Positions 1-5,997 of a stretch of 7,050 nt of DNA are shown here, piece after piece. Both the position numbers and the translations under genes were made by a program. Source of the stretch: Acidimicrobiaceae bacterium (GTDB lineage Bacteria; Actinomycetota; Acidimicrobiia; Acidimicrobiales; RAAP-2). The stretch covers positions 41,614-48,663 of the forward strand of contig PKWA01000005.1 in NCBI GenBank assembly GCA_003131665.1, in the 5' to 3' direction. The first letter of the stretch is position 1; every line of letters starts with the position of its first letter. A model generated the notes under the pieces. That model made no database searches. It had not been told where the DNA came from and worked only from the letters and a program-made list of their open reading frames with translations.

Positions 1-881
1 AAGACTACCCACTGGTCCAGCGTATACAGAACAATCAGTACGTGAGTAGGCTCGCGGCGCACTACACCGAAGGTGGCGCTCCCATTGAGTTGATTGCATT
101 GGCGAACTATCAGGGCCTCGTGCCCCCCGGTCTCGGTATCGCGGTGGCGATACTGTCGATGCTCTCATCGGTGGCCCAAGGCGCGAAGTATATTTCTCTT
201 CACCGCTGTATCGAAGGTTCGCTCGAACAGGACGTTGCGGCCTTTCACGCCTACCGCCGAGTAGCTGATCACTATCTCGCCCTCTTTGAGCATGAAGACG
301 TTGACTGCGTCACCCACTCCTGGCCCTGGATGGGTGCATGGCCAGAGCCAGATTTCGAGAACGCGGCCCTTGTAAGTTGGTGCGCGGCTGTGTCGATGCT
401 GGCAGGCGTCGATTGGATCTACTTGAAGTCAATTCACGAAGGCAGTGGCATTCCGGATGTGCACTCAAATCTCGCCAGTATTCAACTAGCCCGTGAGCTT
501 CGGCGTATTATCCCTCCACAAGCGATGAGTGACGTCGATGCCATAGCCGTCGAATCACAATTCATTGAAGAAGAGGCGCACAACTTGATTGACGCCGCGC
601 TCAATCTCGGAGATGGGGACCCCAACCTCGGCCAGGTCCTCGCCGTCAAGGAAGGCTACTTGGACATCCCGATGGCGTCGTGGAACGGTGTCGCTGACTC
701 TGTAGTTGCCGTGCGCGATGTTCGCGGCGCCGTTCGCTACCTCAATCCAGGCAAACTTCCGTTAAGTATGTCGGTCTTAGAGCATCACCGATTGAAGGTC
801 GAGGAGCGCAAACGCGATGACGCCCTCGAAGGCGATATCGCTCTCGTAATTCACGATATCCGCCAGTACATGAACGGTTAA
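1..881 (+). CDS. glmE: Glutamate mutase (methylaspartate mutase) epsilon subunit, 3' part
   Basis: This frame is open from the window's left edge (first full codon at 3) to the TAA at 879-881, giving about 292 residues. Family members are around 480 residues, so the N-terminal 40% lies upstream. GlmE is the large TIM-barrel subunit of adenosylcobalamin-dependent glutamate mutase, which converts L-glutamate to (2S,3S)-3-methylaspartate in the cytoplasm together with the B12-binding GlmS subunit. The C-terminal part shows the family pattern: a 'GYLDIP' stretch followed by 'GAVRYLNPGKLP' and then a charged tail ('HHRLKVEERKRDD') ending in 'ALVIHDI'. A GTG at 42 could be read as a start but has no Shine-Dalgarno, and the frame upstream of it (DYPLVQRIQNNQY) reads as normal protein, so it is internal. 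The following glmL strongly supports the call. The assignment rests on recognising the family pattern, not on an alignment. Confidence 0.85.
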   Translation, partial: DYPLVQRIQNNQYVSRLAAHYTEGGAPIELIALANYQGLVPPGLGIAVAILSMLSSVAQGAKYISLHRCIEGSLEQDVAAFHAYRRVADHYLALFEHEDVDCVTHSWPWMGAWPEPDFENAALVSWCAAVSMLAGVDWIYLKSIHEGSGIPDVHSNLASIQLARELRRIIPPQAMSDVDAIAVESQFIEEEAHNLIDAALNLGDGDPNLGQVLAVKEGYLDIPMASWNGVADSVVAVRDVRGAVRYLNPGKLPLSMSVLEHHRLKVEERKRDDALEGDIALVIHDIRQYMNG

Positions 882-924
882 CAACGATTCACGACTACAC
901 CGTCTCTTCCCCGGCGTCAGTGAA

Positions 925-930
925 AGAGGG
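925..930 (+). promoter_or_regulatory. Candidate Shine-Dalgarno AGAGGG deciding the glmL start
   Basis: AGAGGG lies 10 nt before the TTG at 941. The alternative GTG at 920 is preceded by a C-rich stretch with no purine-rich site. This favours translation from TTG 941. Confidence 0.45.
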
Positions 931-940
931 TGATTTCCCG

Positions 941-2329
941 TTGACATGGTCGGCGCTCCTCGACATCGGCAGCACCTTCACCAAGGGGGTGGCGGTGAAT
1001 CTGACCTCCGGCCAACCAATTGCATTTGTACAGGTTCCCAGCTCGATTGAAGTGGACGTCGGCATGGGGGTTAATCAAACGGTCGAGAAACTAACAAACA
1101 AAGTAGGTAGCGATCCATTGGAAGCGTACGCTTCGAGCAGCGCTCGCGGTGGTCTTGGCGTTATCGCCATCGGACTCGTACCGCGGTTCACTCTCGAAGC
1201 AGCCCGTCAAGCCGCGTTAGGTTCCGGAGCAAAGGTGCTCCACGCGTTTGGATACAGCTTGACTCCCGAGGACCTCACCGCCATCGAGCGGGCCAGACCT
1301 GACATCATTCTTCTTTGCGGCGGTACCGACGGTGGCGATGAGGAGTGCGTCATCGGAAACGCCACGAAACTCGTAAGCGCTCTGACGCCCGGTCCAACCG
1401 TTGTAATTGCTGGAAATCGGAACTCGGCACCTCGAGCGGCCGAGTTGCTTGAGCACGCAGCGTGGGAAACCGTGATACTGCCAAACGTGCTTCCAGAGCT
1501 TGACCGCCTCGAGGTCGAATCGATCCAGGCAACCTTGAGATCTATCTTTTTGAAAAAGATCACGCAAGCGAACGGCATCGAGGCCGCCACGCGCATGTTG
1601 AATGGAGTCGTCATGCCAACGCCCGCAGCTGTTCTCGCCGCCGGCGAGCTACTGGGCGGCTTACGTGGCGTGCCCGCACTGTTGGAAGACCTCGTGATCA
1701 TCGACGTCGGTGGCGCCACTACAGATGTGGTGTCCGTTGCCCAGATTTACGAGCCAGAAGAAGATACCTATCGAGTGGGTCTCCCAGAGTCTGTAGTGAA
1801 ACGAACAGTCGAAGGCGATCTCGGTCTTCGCCACAACGCCACAACAATTGTCGAGCGTTACGGCATCGAGTCCGCTTTGAAGGGTTCTGGCAATTCTGAA
1901 GATGTCATCATGGAACTCCTCGAGTTGTACCGATCTGAGCCGGCTCTACTACCAAGCACAGAGAGCGAAATCGCTTTCGACGGTTACCTCGCGCGGACCA
2001 CAATTCGAGAAGCCATGATTCGACACGCCGGACACATTGAAGAGGTCCGCATTCCACACAGTCCATCAGCTTTTCGACTTACCGGGAAGGATCTGCGTCC
2101 CGTTCACTTTGTCATCGGTACTGGAGGTGCACTCAATCATCGAACTGACGCACTGTCATTGCTCGAACAAAGTCGCGCGGAGACCGCGCGGCCCGAGAGC
2201 CTTCGACCGAGGTCACCACAGTTCTTACTTGACAAAAACTACTCACTTTACGCCTGCGGGCTTCTCGCCGAAAGGCTTCCCCACGTGGCGCGTCTACTCG
2301 GGGCCGCGACGCTCGGATTAGTTGTGTAG
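941..2329 (+). CDS. glmL: Glutamate mutase-associated protein GlmL/MutL (ASKHA-fold reactivating factor)
   Basis: This is a complete gene of 462 residues if it starts at TTG 941, or 469 from GTG 920. TTG is preferred because it has a Shine-Dalgarno and puts the first motif at the usual distance from the N-terminus. MutL proteins are ATP-binding ASKHA-fold proteins, thought to act as chaperone or reactivase for B12-dependent glutamate mutase by replacing damaged cofactor. Counted from TTG, motifs are: DIGSTFTK at 8-15 (phosphate 1), CGGTDGG at 126-132, IDVGGATTDV at 254-263 (phosphate 2), the family signature RTVEGDLGLRHNA at 288-300, IGTGGALNH at 392-400 (nucleotide site), and LDKNYSLYACGLLAE at 430-444. 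Length is normal for the family and the frame is unbroken. It follows glmE by about 60 bp on the same strand with no obvious terminator between, so the two are probably co-transcribed. The name MutL is shared with, but unrelated to, the mismatch-repair protein. Confidence 0.93.
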   Translation: MTWSALLDIGSTFTKGVAVNLTSGQPIAFVQVPSSIEVDVGMGVNQTVEKLTNKVGSDPLEAYASSSARGGLGVIAIGLVPRFTLEAARQAALGSGAKVLHAFGYSLTPEDLTAIERARPDIILLCGGTDGGDEECVIGNATKLVSALTPGPTVVIAGNRNSAPRAAELLEHAAWETVILPNVLPELDRLEVESIQATLRSIFLKKITQANGIEAATRMLNGVVMPTPAAVLAAGELLGGLRGVPALLEDLVIIDVGGATTDVVSVAQIYEPEEDTYRVGLPESVVKRTVEGDLGLRHNATTIVERYGIESALKGSGNSEDVIMELLELYRSEPALLPSTESEIAFDGYLARTTIREAMIRHAGHIEEVRIPHSPSAFRLTGKDLRPVHFVIGTGGALNHRTDALSLLEQSRAETARPESLRPRSPQFLLDKNYSLYACGLLAERLPHVARLLGAATLGLVV

Positions 2330-2585
2330 TAATCCATTACTTGGTCTCACCCAGGCGACAATGCGTATTGGTCTTGCTAATTCGACGGCGAAACCTTTCG
2401 AACGCAATGTGTCAGGATCGTTTGATTCAATTCAATTTAATGCGAGATGCCAGGGCGACAAAGTACAGCAACCGTCTCGTGAAAGGTGAGCCGTGAATAT
2501 ATGGCGGCGGAGCGCCCTTTGTGCAACGCGAGAATCGACCGGTGATGTCTGTTTACGTGTCTCGAACCCGTGGCGGCTTGCGACT
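2330..2585. other. Gene-free gap between convergent glmL and marR
   Basis: These 256 bp separate two converging genes. No credible coding frame, RNA gene or strong intrinsic terminator was seen. The short minus-strand frame at 2432-2632 overlaps the marR 3' end and has no family features. A T/A-rich stretch with the repeated unit TTCAATTCAATTT lies around 2425-2440. Transcription termination for both genes would be expected here but is not marked by a clear hairpin plus T-run. Confidence 0.5.
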
Positions 2586-3068
2586 TCAGTCCACGTCCAA
2601 TATCGCCGCCAGATTCGACTGCAACCGAACATGAGTCGCGTTCAACTGTTCCAGCTCAACGCGACTCAGGCCCTTACGAAGTTCTGCGCGAAGCTGCTGT
2701 TCAACGAGAGAAATCTTCATCGCAAGTTCGAGTCCTTCCGCCGTCGCGCTAAGCAACCAGACCCGTCTATCAGCGGAGTTTGGCTCTCGGCTTAGCAGCT
2801 GTCGTTCGCTCAGATAGTCAACAATAATCCCGACTGGCGCACGACCCATGCCGATGCGTTCGGCAACCTGTGTCTGCGTCAATGGTCCCTCTTCGATGAC
2901 CACGGCAAGTACACCTGCTTCGGACAAATTCAAATTAAACTCACTGAATCGCAGATCATACGCACGGCGCATGAGTTTCGACGTCGCCATCAACGGCGAT
3001 TCGAATCGCCGCCACTGCGGAGATTCAAGCAAATGGTCAGATTTGACGGGAATCATTTCGTTAACCAT
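2586..3068 (-). CDS. MarR-family winged-helix transcriptional regulator
   Basis: This gene encodes a 160-residue cytoplasmic DNA-binding protein of normal length for MarR repressors, which bind as dimers to palindromes and often respond to small aromatic ligands or oxidants. From ATG 3068, an N-terminal helical dimerisation region is followed by the helix-turn-helix at about residues 62-90 (GPLTQTQVAERIGMGRAPVG, then YLSERQLL). The wing is at about 92-110, with the characteristic ADRR..LLSATAEG (D100, R101). A C-terminal dimerisation helix follows. A longer frame opens at TTG 3092, but ATG 3068 is preferred: a GAAG lies 7 nt upstream, and a TATAGT box at 3094-3099 would place the transcript start close to the TTG. 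The gene is convergent with glmL, and nothing lies divergently until the IS relic, so its target is unknown; autoregulation is the default expectation. Fold assignment is firm, ligand and regulon are unknown. Confidence 0.9.
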   Translation of the reverse strand: MVNEMIPVKSDHLLESPQWRRFESPLMATSKLMRRAYDLRFSEFNLNLSEAGVLAVVIEEGPLTQTQVAERIGMGRAPVGIIVDYLSERQLLSREPNSADRRVWLLSATAEGLELAMKISLVEQQLRAELRKGLSRVELEQLNATHVRLQSNLAAILDVD

Positions 3069-3093
3069 TGAAGAACTTCGATCTGGAGGCAAT

Positions 3094-3099
3094 ACTATA
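3094..3099 (-). promoter_or_regulatory. Possible -10 element of the marR promoter
   Basis: On the minus strand the sequence reads TATAGT, one base from the TATAAT consensus. It would give a transcript start near 3087 and a leader of about 20 nt before ATG 3068. No good -35 hexamer is visible at 16-18 bp, so this is a weak call. Confidence 0.3.
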
Positions 3100-3121
3100 A
3101 GTGCGGCCGAAGCGTGCCGTT

Positions 3122-3134
3122 GCGAAAACTTCGC
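3122..3134. promoter_or_regulatory. Inverted repeat GCGAA-aac-TTCGC upstream of marR
   Basis: This perfect 5-bp inverted repeat has a 3-bp spacer and lies about 22 bp upstream of the candidate marR -10 box. Its place and symmetry suit a dimeric regulator such as MarR, but a 5-bp arm can arise by chance. Confidence 0.25.
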
Positions 3135-3185
3135 TTCGTATGCCGTGAAGTGTTATGAATGTATCCGTAACGACTATATCTTTAA

Positions 3186-3220
3186 TGCAATCTGCACTTC
3201 GTGAATGCTTCATGATTGCA
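3186..3220. repeat. Nested inverted repeat in the marR upstream region
   Basis: Outer arms TGCAATC (3186-3192) and GATTGCA (3214-3220) are perfect complements. Between them is a second, one-base-bulged symmetry, GCAcTTC-gt-GAATGC (3194-3208). The element lies in the gene-free stretch between marR and the IS3 relic (3093-3384), which otherwise holds no credible gene. It could be an operator, or the remnant of a terminator from a lost gene; there is no T-run after it on either side. Confidence 0.35.
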
Positions 3221-3358
3221 AAGTTATCCCTTCTGGAATTGCCGTCACCGATAGGTTACGCGCCCAACAATACCCTATTCGTACCTGCTTTTCGAGCCTA
3301 AACCAACCTTGAAGATCTTGATGACGTATCTGATGCCATCTTATTGATCACCTAACTT

Positions 3359-3375
3359 GTGAGGCTCTACCTCAC
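3359..3375 (+). repeat. Hairpin GTGAGG-ctcta-CCTCAC just before IS3 orfA
   Basis: This perfect 6-bp stem with a 5-nt loop ends immediately before the GGAAAG (3376-3381) that serves as a Shine-Dalgarno-like site for orfA. It is probably part of the IS left end. Such hairpins in IS elements can damp translation of read-through transcripts, which is an inference here. Confidence 0.35.
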
Positions 3376-3384
3376 GGAAAGTTG

Positions 3385-3693
3385 ATGACCTTCGCTAGGA
3401 CTTTCCTTGCCGTTTTCCGTCGCGATGTTCCGGCGGTAGCTCGCAAACACAAGGCACCACTCAGCCGGATTGTGAAGGACTTTGGGACATTTGACGGCAC
3501 ACTCGCTAGTTGGCCGAGGAAGGTTGACGTCGGAGACAGCACGCGACCCGAACTCATCGAGGCCGAGACGGTAGAAGTGCGAGCGTTTCGAAAGCGCGCC
3601 TTATGCCTCGCGCAGGTGAACGAGGTCCTTCGACGAGCCGCCATCGACATCGTGAAGAACCTCTCCACAAAAGGCAATCCTACTAGTCCGTAA
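3385..3693 (+). pseudogene. IS3-family OrfA (HTH transposase subunit), open but diverged
   Basis: The frame gives 102 residues from ATG 3385 (TTG 3382 adjoins it) to TAA 3691-3693, about the usual OrfA length. OrfA of IS3 elements binds the element ends through a helix-turn-helix and dimerises through a leucine zipper. The pattern RRDVPAVARKHKAPLSRIVK DFG (split here), the later RPELIEAETVEVR and the zipper end QVNEVLRRAA match the family order. Several usually conserved positions look altered: the recognition-helix ending normally written W-L-R-K reads WPRK, with a helix-breaking proline, and the zipper core normally like LLEQENEVL reads CLAQVNEVL. A GGAAAG lies only 3 nt before the ATG. The frame is intact but the adjoining OrfB is wrecked, so it is called a pseudogene; an expressed OrfA-only repressor cannot be excluded. 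Confidence 0.75.
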
Positions 3694-4530
3694 GCATGTC
3701 GAGGACGGGCTCCCCGTTACGGTGCATTGCCGAGTGCTGAAGATCGTATCCAAAGGTTCCTACAAGTCGCTGGTCAGTCCCGTCACTCAGCGCGACTGGG
3801 AAAACGCCCACCTGACCATCGTTGCCACTGACGCTAACCGCGACGACCAACCCTTTGATTACCCACCGATTGCCGACAAACTCGACAAGGGCGGCCACCG
3901 GGTGAGCGACCGAGGTGTCTGGCGGTTCTAATCGGCACAACAGTTCTTCATTTACTTTACCGAGATGTCGAAGCACCAAAGGAAGGCTGGACCTCTGATC
4001 CACGACGAATTGGTGCAGCGCTAATTTTTTGGCGAGCCGAGTCAATGGATTATGGTTGACCGACTTCACCGAGCAGGGAACGACTGAAGGCAAGATCTAC
4101 CACTTCGCCATCAAAGAATTCTCTCCAAATCGCGTCGACGGTTGCGTGCTCGACGATCGGATGAAGACGTCGCTTGCAGTGAGGGCTCTCTGCAGCGCCA
4201 TTTGCCTCAGTAATCTTTAGGGCACCGTGGTACGCGCGGACTGCGGTTCGAAGTCTCGCCCTCGCGCATTCGTGCGTGCGCTGATGAACAAAAGATCTGT
4301 CGGCTCGAGTGGGCGCGGCCGTTGACAGCGCGGCGATGGAGTCCTACCTTTCGCTGTTGCAGATGATCGTTCTCGACACTCAACGTTGGCAATAATGCAA
4401 TTATTTGCAGCTCGTGATTGTCACGTGGATTGAGGCGAAATACGTCCGTCAACGCCGTCGACGTTCTCGCTACGAGATGACTTCAATAGAATTTGAAGCC
4501 ATAAACGCGACCAAAAAATGCGGTTGTTGC
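3692..4530 (+). pseudogene. IS3-family OrfB (DDE integrase-type transposase), multiply broken
   Basis: OrfB is the catalytic subunit of IS3 transposases (rve integrase fold). Pieces in family order are: VEDGLPVTVHCRVLK, SPVTQRDWENAHL and HRVSDRGVWRF (to TAA 3929), then in the same frame KAGPLIHDELVQR (to TAA 4022). A frameshift in the T-run near 4024-4030 follows, then LWLTDFTEQGTTEGKIYHFA and DDRMKTSLAVRAL (to TAG 4218) and GTVVRADCGSKSRPRAFVRA (to TGA 4323). A second frameshift near 4318 leads to DSAAMESYLSLLQ (to TAA 4393), then IVTWIEAKYVRQRRRR and TSIEFEAINAT. The DDE residues are all still encoded: D in WLTDFTE, D in VRADCGS and E in AAMES. With two shifts and five stops no functional protein is possible. 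Neither internal shift is at the normal OrfA/OrfB junction, so they are decay and not programmed frameshifting. Confidence 0.85.
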
Positions 4531-4634
4531 GTTGATCCAAATGTGTCGACCGAATCGACCGCTGACCTATTCGAAAATCCATACCAACCTTCTCCGCTGA
4601 CTCATTTCCCACGGCGCGGGTTCTGTACATACTG

Positions 4635-4649
4635 CGAAGCACGCCTTCG
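4635..4649. repeat. Small inverted repeat upstream of the MBL-fold gene
   Basis: CGAAG-cacgc-CTTCG is a perfect 5-bp arm with a 5-nt loop, 55 bp before the ATG at 4704 and about 70 bp past the IS relic. It could be a regulator site or chance; no promoter boxes are clear around it. Confidence 0.2.
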
Positions 4650-4703
4650 AACTTGAGGGATAGTAGCGCTAACGAATGCGACTCATTCAGGAATTGATTC
4701 GCA

Positions 4704-5636
4704 ATGTATCATCAAAGCGTGCTGGACAATATCGTGCCGCCGAGGGATCCACGCGTGTTCTATGACTTGCCGCCGCTTGGTGGCCTAGCGTCTATCACGC
4801 GTTTGGATGATCTCGTCACGCGAATCGTCGCCCCCAATCCATCTTCGATGACGCTTGACGGTACCAATACGTATGTTGTGGGAAACTCCGGTTCGGGGGC
4901 ATGCATTGTCATTGACCCGGGGCCGAAAAGCGCGATTCATTTCGATCGGGTTGAATCCGTGCTTCATACTTCGGACGCTGAAGTCGCGATGGTGCTCGTC
5001 ACTCACCACCACCGTGACCACGCAGCGGCCGCGCAAACGTGGGCCGAGAAATGGGGCTGTACAGTGGCGGCAAACTCCCCAAAAGTGTCGGGCCCGGGAG
5101 GTCTCGTATTCAAGAGTGCCGGTCAGACCCTACGATTTGGATCACTTCAAGTGGAGGTCGTACCGACACCCGGACATTGCATGGACCATGTCGCGTTTCG
5201 ACTGGAGAATGGAGTCCTCTTCACCGGGGACCACATTCTTGGACGCGGTACTTCTGTTTTGACGTGGCCCGATGGTGATTTGGTCGCCTACATTGAGTCG
5301 TTACAAAGGATCCTGACATTCGGTTCGGACGCACTGTATCCAGGACACGGGCCGCAATTGGTGGGGGAGGCGCCTGAAGCGGTCATTAACTACTATTTGG
5401 CCCATCGCGCATTTCGCGAAAATCAACTGATTTCGATCCTTGGCTCAGGACCAATGACTCTCGGGGACATTACCGAATTGATCTATGTGGGACTGCAAGA
5501 CGATCTAAAAGAAGGTGCTCGACAGTCGACCCGGGCCTGTTTGGATAAATTGCAAAGAGCTGACAAGGTACGGGAAATGTCAGAGGGTCTCTGGATGATC
5601 CCCGAAAAGGACTCTCAGCCATCAATCGTGGCGTGA
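4704..5636 (+). CDS. MBL-fold metallo-hydrolase, LACTB2/Rv3677c-like
   Basis: This is a complete 310-residue cytoplasmic protein with no signal peptide. The metallo-beta-lactamase core starts near residue 38, with the subfamily run PSSMTLDGTNTYVV (47-59) and IVIDPGP (68-74). Metal ligands are complete: HHHRDH at 101-106 (H101, H103, D105, H106), H158 in TPGH, D176 in TGDH and H215 in YPGHG. The core is followed by HRAFRENQL (234-242) and a winged-helix domain to about residue 300, as in human LACTB2, an endoribonuclease, and mycobacterial Rv3677c. A two-metal hydrolase, possibly acting on RNA or a thioester/lactone-like bond, is expected, but the substrate cannot be read from sequence. An N-terminal extension of about 37 residues (VPPRDPRVFYDLPP) precedes the core. 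ATG 4704 has an AGGAA 10 nt upstream; GTG 4719 is an alternative. It appears monocistronic, following the IS3 relic. Confidence 0.9.
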   Translation: MYHQSVLDNIVPPRDPRVFYDLPPLGGLASITRLDDLVTRIVAPNPSSMTLDGTNTYVVGNSGSGACIVIDPGPKSAIHFDRVESVLHTSDAEVAMVLVTHHHRDHAAAAQTWAEKWGCTVAANSPKVSGPGGLVFKSAGQTLRFGSLQVEVVPTPGHCMDHVAFRLENGVLFTGDHILGRGTSVLTWPDGDLVAYIESLQRILTFGSDALYPGHGPQLVGEAPEAVINYYLAHRAFRENQLISILGSGPMTLGDITELIYVGLQDDLKEGARQSTRACLDKLQRADKVREMSEGLWMIPEKDSQPSIVA

Positions 5637-5644
5637 TGCCAATG

Positions 5645-5684
5645 CGTCTCTCAGCAATGGTGAGGAAATTGGTTCCATGAGACG
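5645..5684 (+). terminator. Bulged hairpin after the MBL-fold gene, possible terminator
   Basis: Arms CGTCTC (5645-5650) and GAGACG (5679-5684) pair perfectly. An inner ATGG (5657-5660) pairs with CCAT (5675-5678), with a 6-nt bulge on the left arm. It starts 9 nt after the stop codon, a typical terminator place, but is followed by GCGATTAAATTATTA, not a T-run, so function is uncertain. Confidence 0.3.
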
Positions 5685-5838
5685 GCGATTAAATTATTAC
5701 GTACTAGGGACGCCGACTCCTGAAGTAAAACGCCGGGCCCGTTGAGCAGAGACTCCCTTCTGACCGGCGCCGTGGCAAATCCTGCAGGCGTCCTATTCAC
5801 ACATCTCGAACATTAAGAGAAGGTTACATATTTGCGGA

Positions 5839-5851
5839 CAGTTTCAAACTG
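5839..5851. promoter_or_regulatory. Palindrome CAGTTT-c-AAACTG with a partial repeat downstream
   Basis: This is a perfect 6-bp inverted repeat with a 1-bp centre, about 150 bp upstream of the membrane protein start. Its left half CAGTTTCA recurs as a direct copy at 5906-5913. The arrangement, one full site and one half-site, could be an operator; this is pattern only. Confidence 0.25.
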
Positions 5852-5997
5852 CTTCCGTAGTTCCAAGTGCGAAAACGAGGGATTCAAGGTATCATCCGAA
5901 ACACTCAGTTTCAGCGTCGCCAGAAGAACTGAATCTGACCACGAGGTAAGCGGCATCTCCACTTAATTAAGAAGTTTTAGAAAGCGAGTCCAATCAG

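Larger units (their letters stand above)
3360..4570 (+). mobile_element. Decayed IS3-family insertion sequence (ends approximate)
   Basis: The stretch encodes, in order, an OrfA-like and an OrfB-like product matching the common two-frame IS3 transposase layout. The approximately 1.2-kb size is normal for the family. The right end is placed after the residual OrfB, around the sequence GTGTCGACCGAATCGACC (about 4544-4561), which resembles right ends of related elements from memory. I could not find a convincing matching left inverted repeat or a target duplication, consistent with age. At least two frameshifts and five in-frame stops mean the element cannot make its own transposase. It separates the marR region from the MBL-fold gene and may have split or replaced older sequence there. 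Confidence 0.8.
5637..5997. other. 361-bp gene-free region before the Ig-domain membrane protein gene
   Basis: No coding frame with family features or RNA gene was seen on either strand. It holds the bulged hairpin after the MBL gene, a loose inverted repeat CGCCGG/CCGGCG (5731-5736 and 5764-5769), a short palindrome at 5839-5851, and the A/T-rich palindrome TTAATTAA (5963-5970) about 28 bp before the next start codon. The promoter of the downstream gene must lie here or further upstream, but no convincing -35/-10 pair is visible. The length is large for this otherwise fairly compact stretch, so an unrecognised small RNA or leader is possible. Confidence 0.4.

Noticed and set aside
1207..1719. 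170-codon open frame on the minus strand
   Set aside because: It lies fully inside glmL, whose motifs are continuous in the plus frame. The product is Ser/Ala/Pro/Arg-rich with no family pattern, typical of an antisense shadow.
2545..2585. tRNA-like TCGAACCC segment
   Set aside because: It resembles a T-loop, but no acceptor, D or anticodon stems can be paired around it.
2493..2795. 100-codon plus-strand frame between glmL and marR
   Set aside because: More than half overlaps the marR 3' end in antisense, and the composition is not protein-like.
2848..3204. 118-codon plus-strand frame starting with ATG
   Set aside because: It is antisense to the helix-turn-helix and N-terminal region of the marR gene, which has clear family motifs. 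It has no recognisable domain.
3359..3375. Intrinsic terminator for an upstream gene
   Set aside because: There is no T-run after the stem and no plus-strand gene upstream; its position at the IS orfA start explains it better.
4024..4030. Programmed frameshift at the T-run in IS3 OrfB
   Set aside because: IS3 programmed shifting happens at the OrfA/OrfB junction, not in mid OrfB, and other stops flank this site, so ordinary decay explains it.
3683..4093. 136-codon minus-strand frame across the IS relic
   Set aside because: The plus strand here encodes recognisable IS3 OrfB pieces, so the minus-strand frame is a shadow.
4855..5262. 135-codon plus-strand frame inside the MBL-fold gene
   Set aside because: It is out of frame with the hydrolase, which carries all metal ligands, and its product has no family features.
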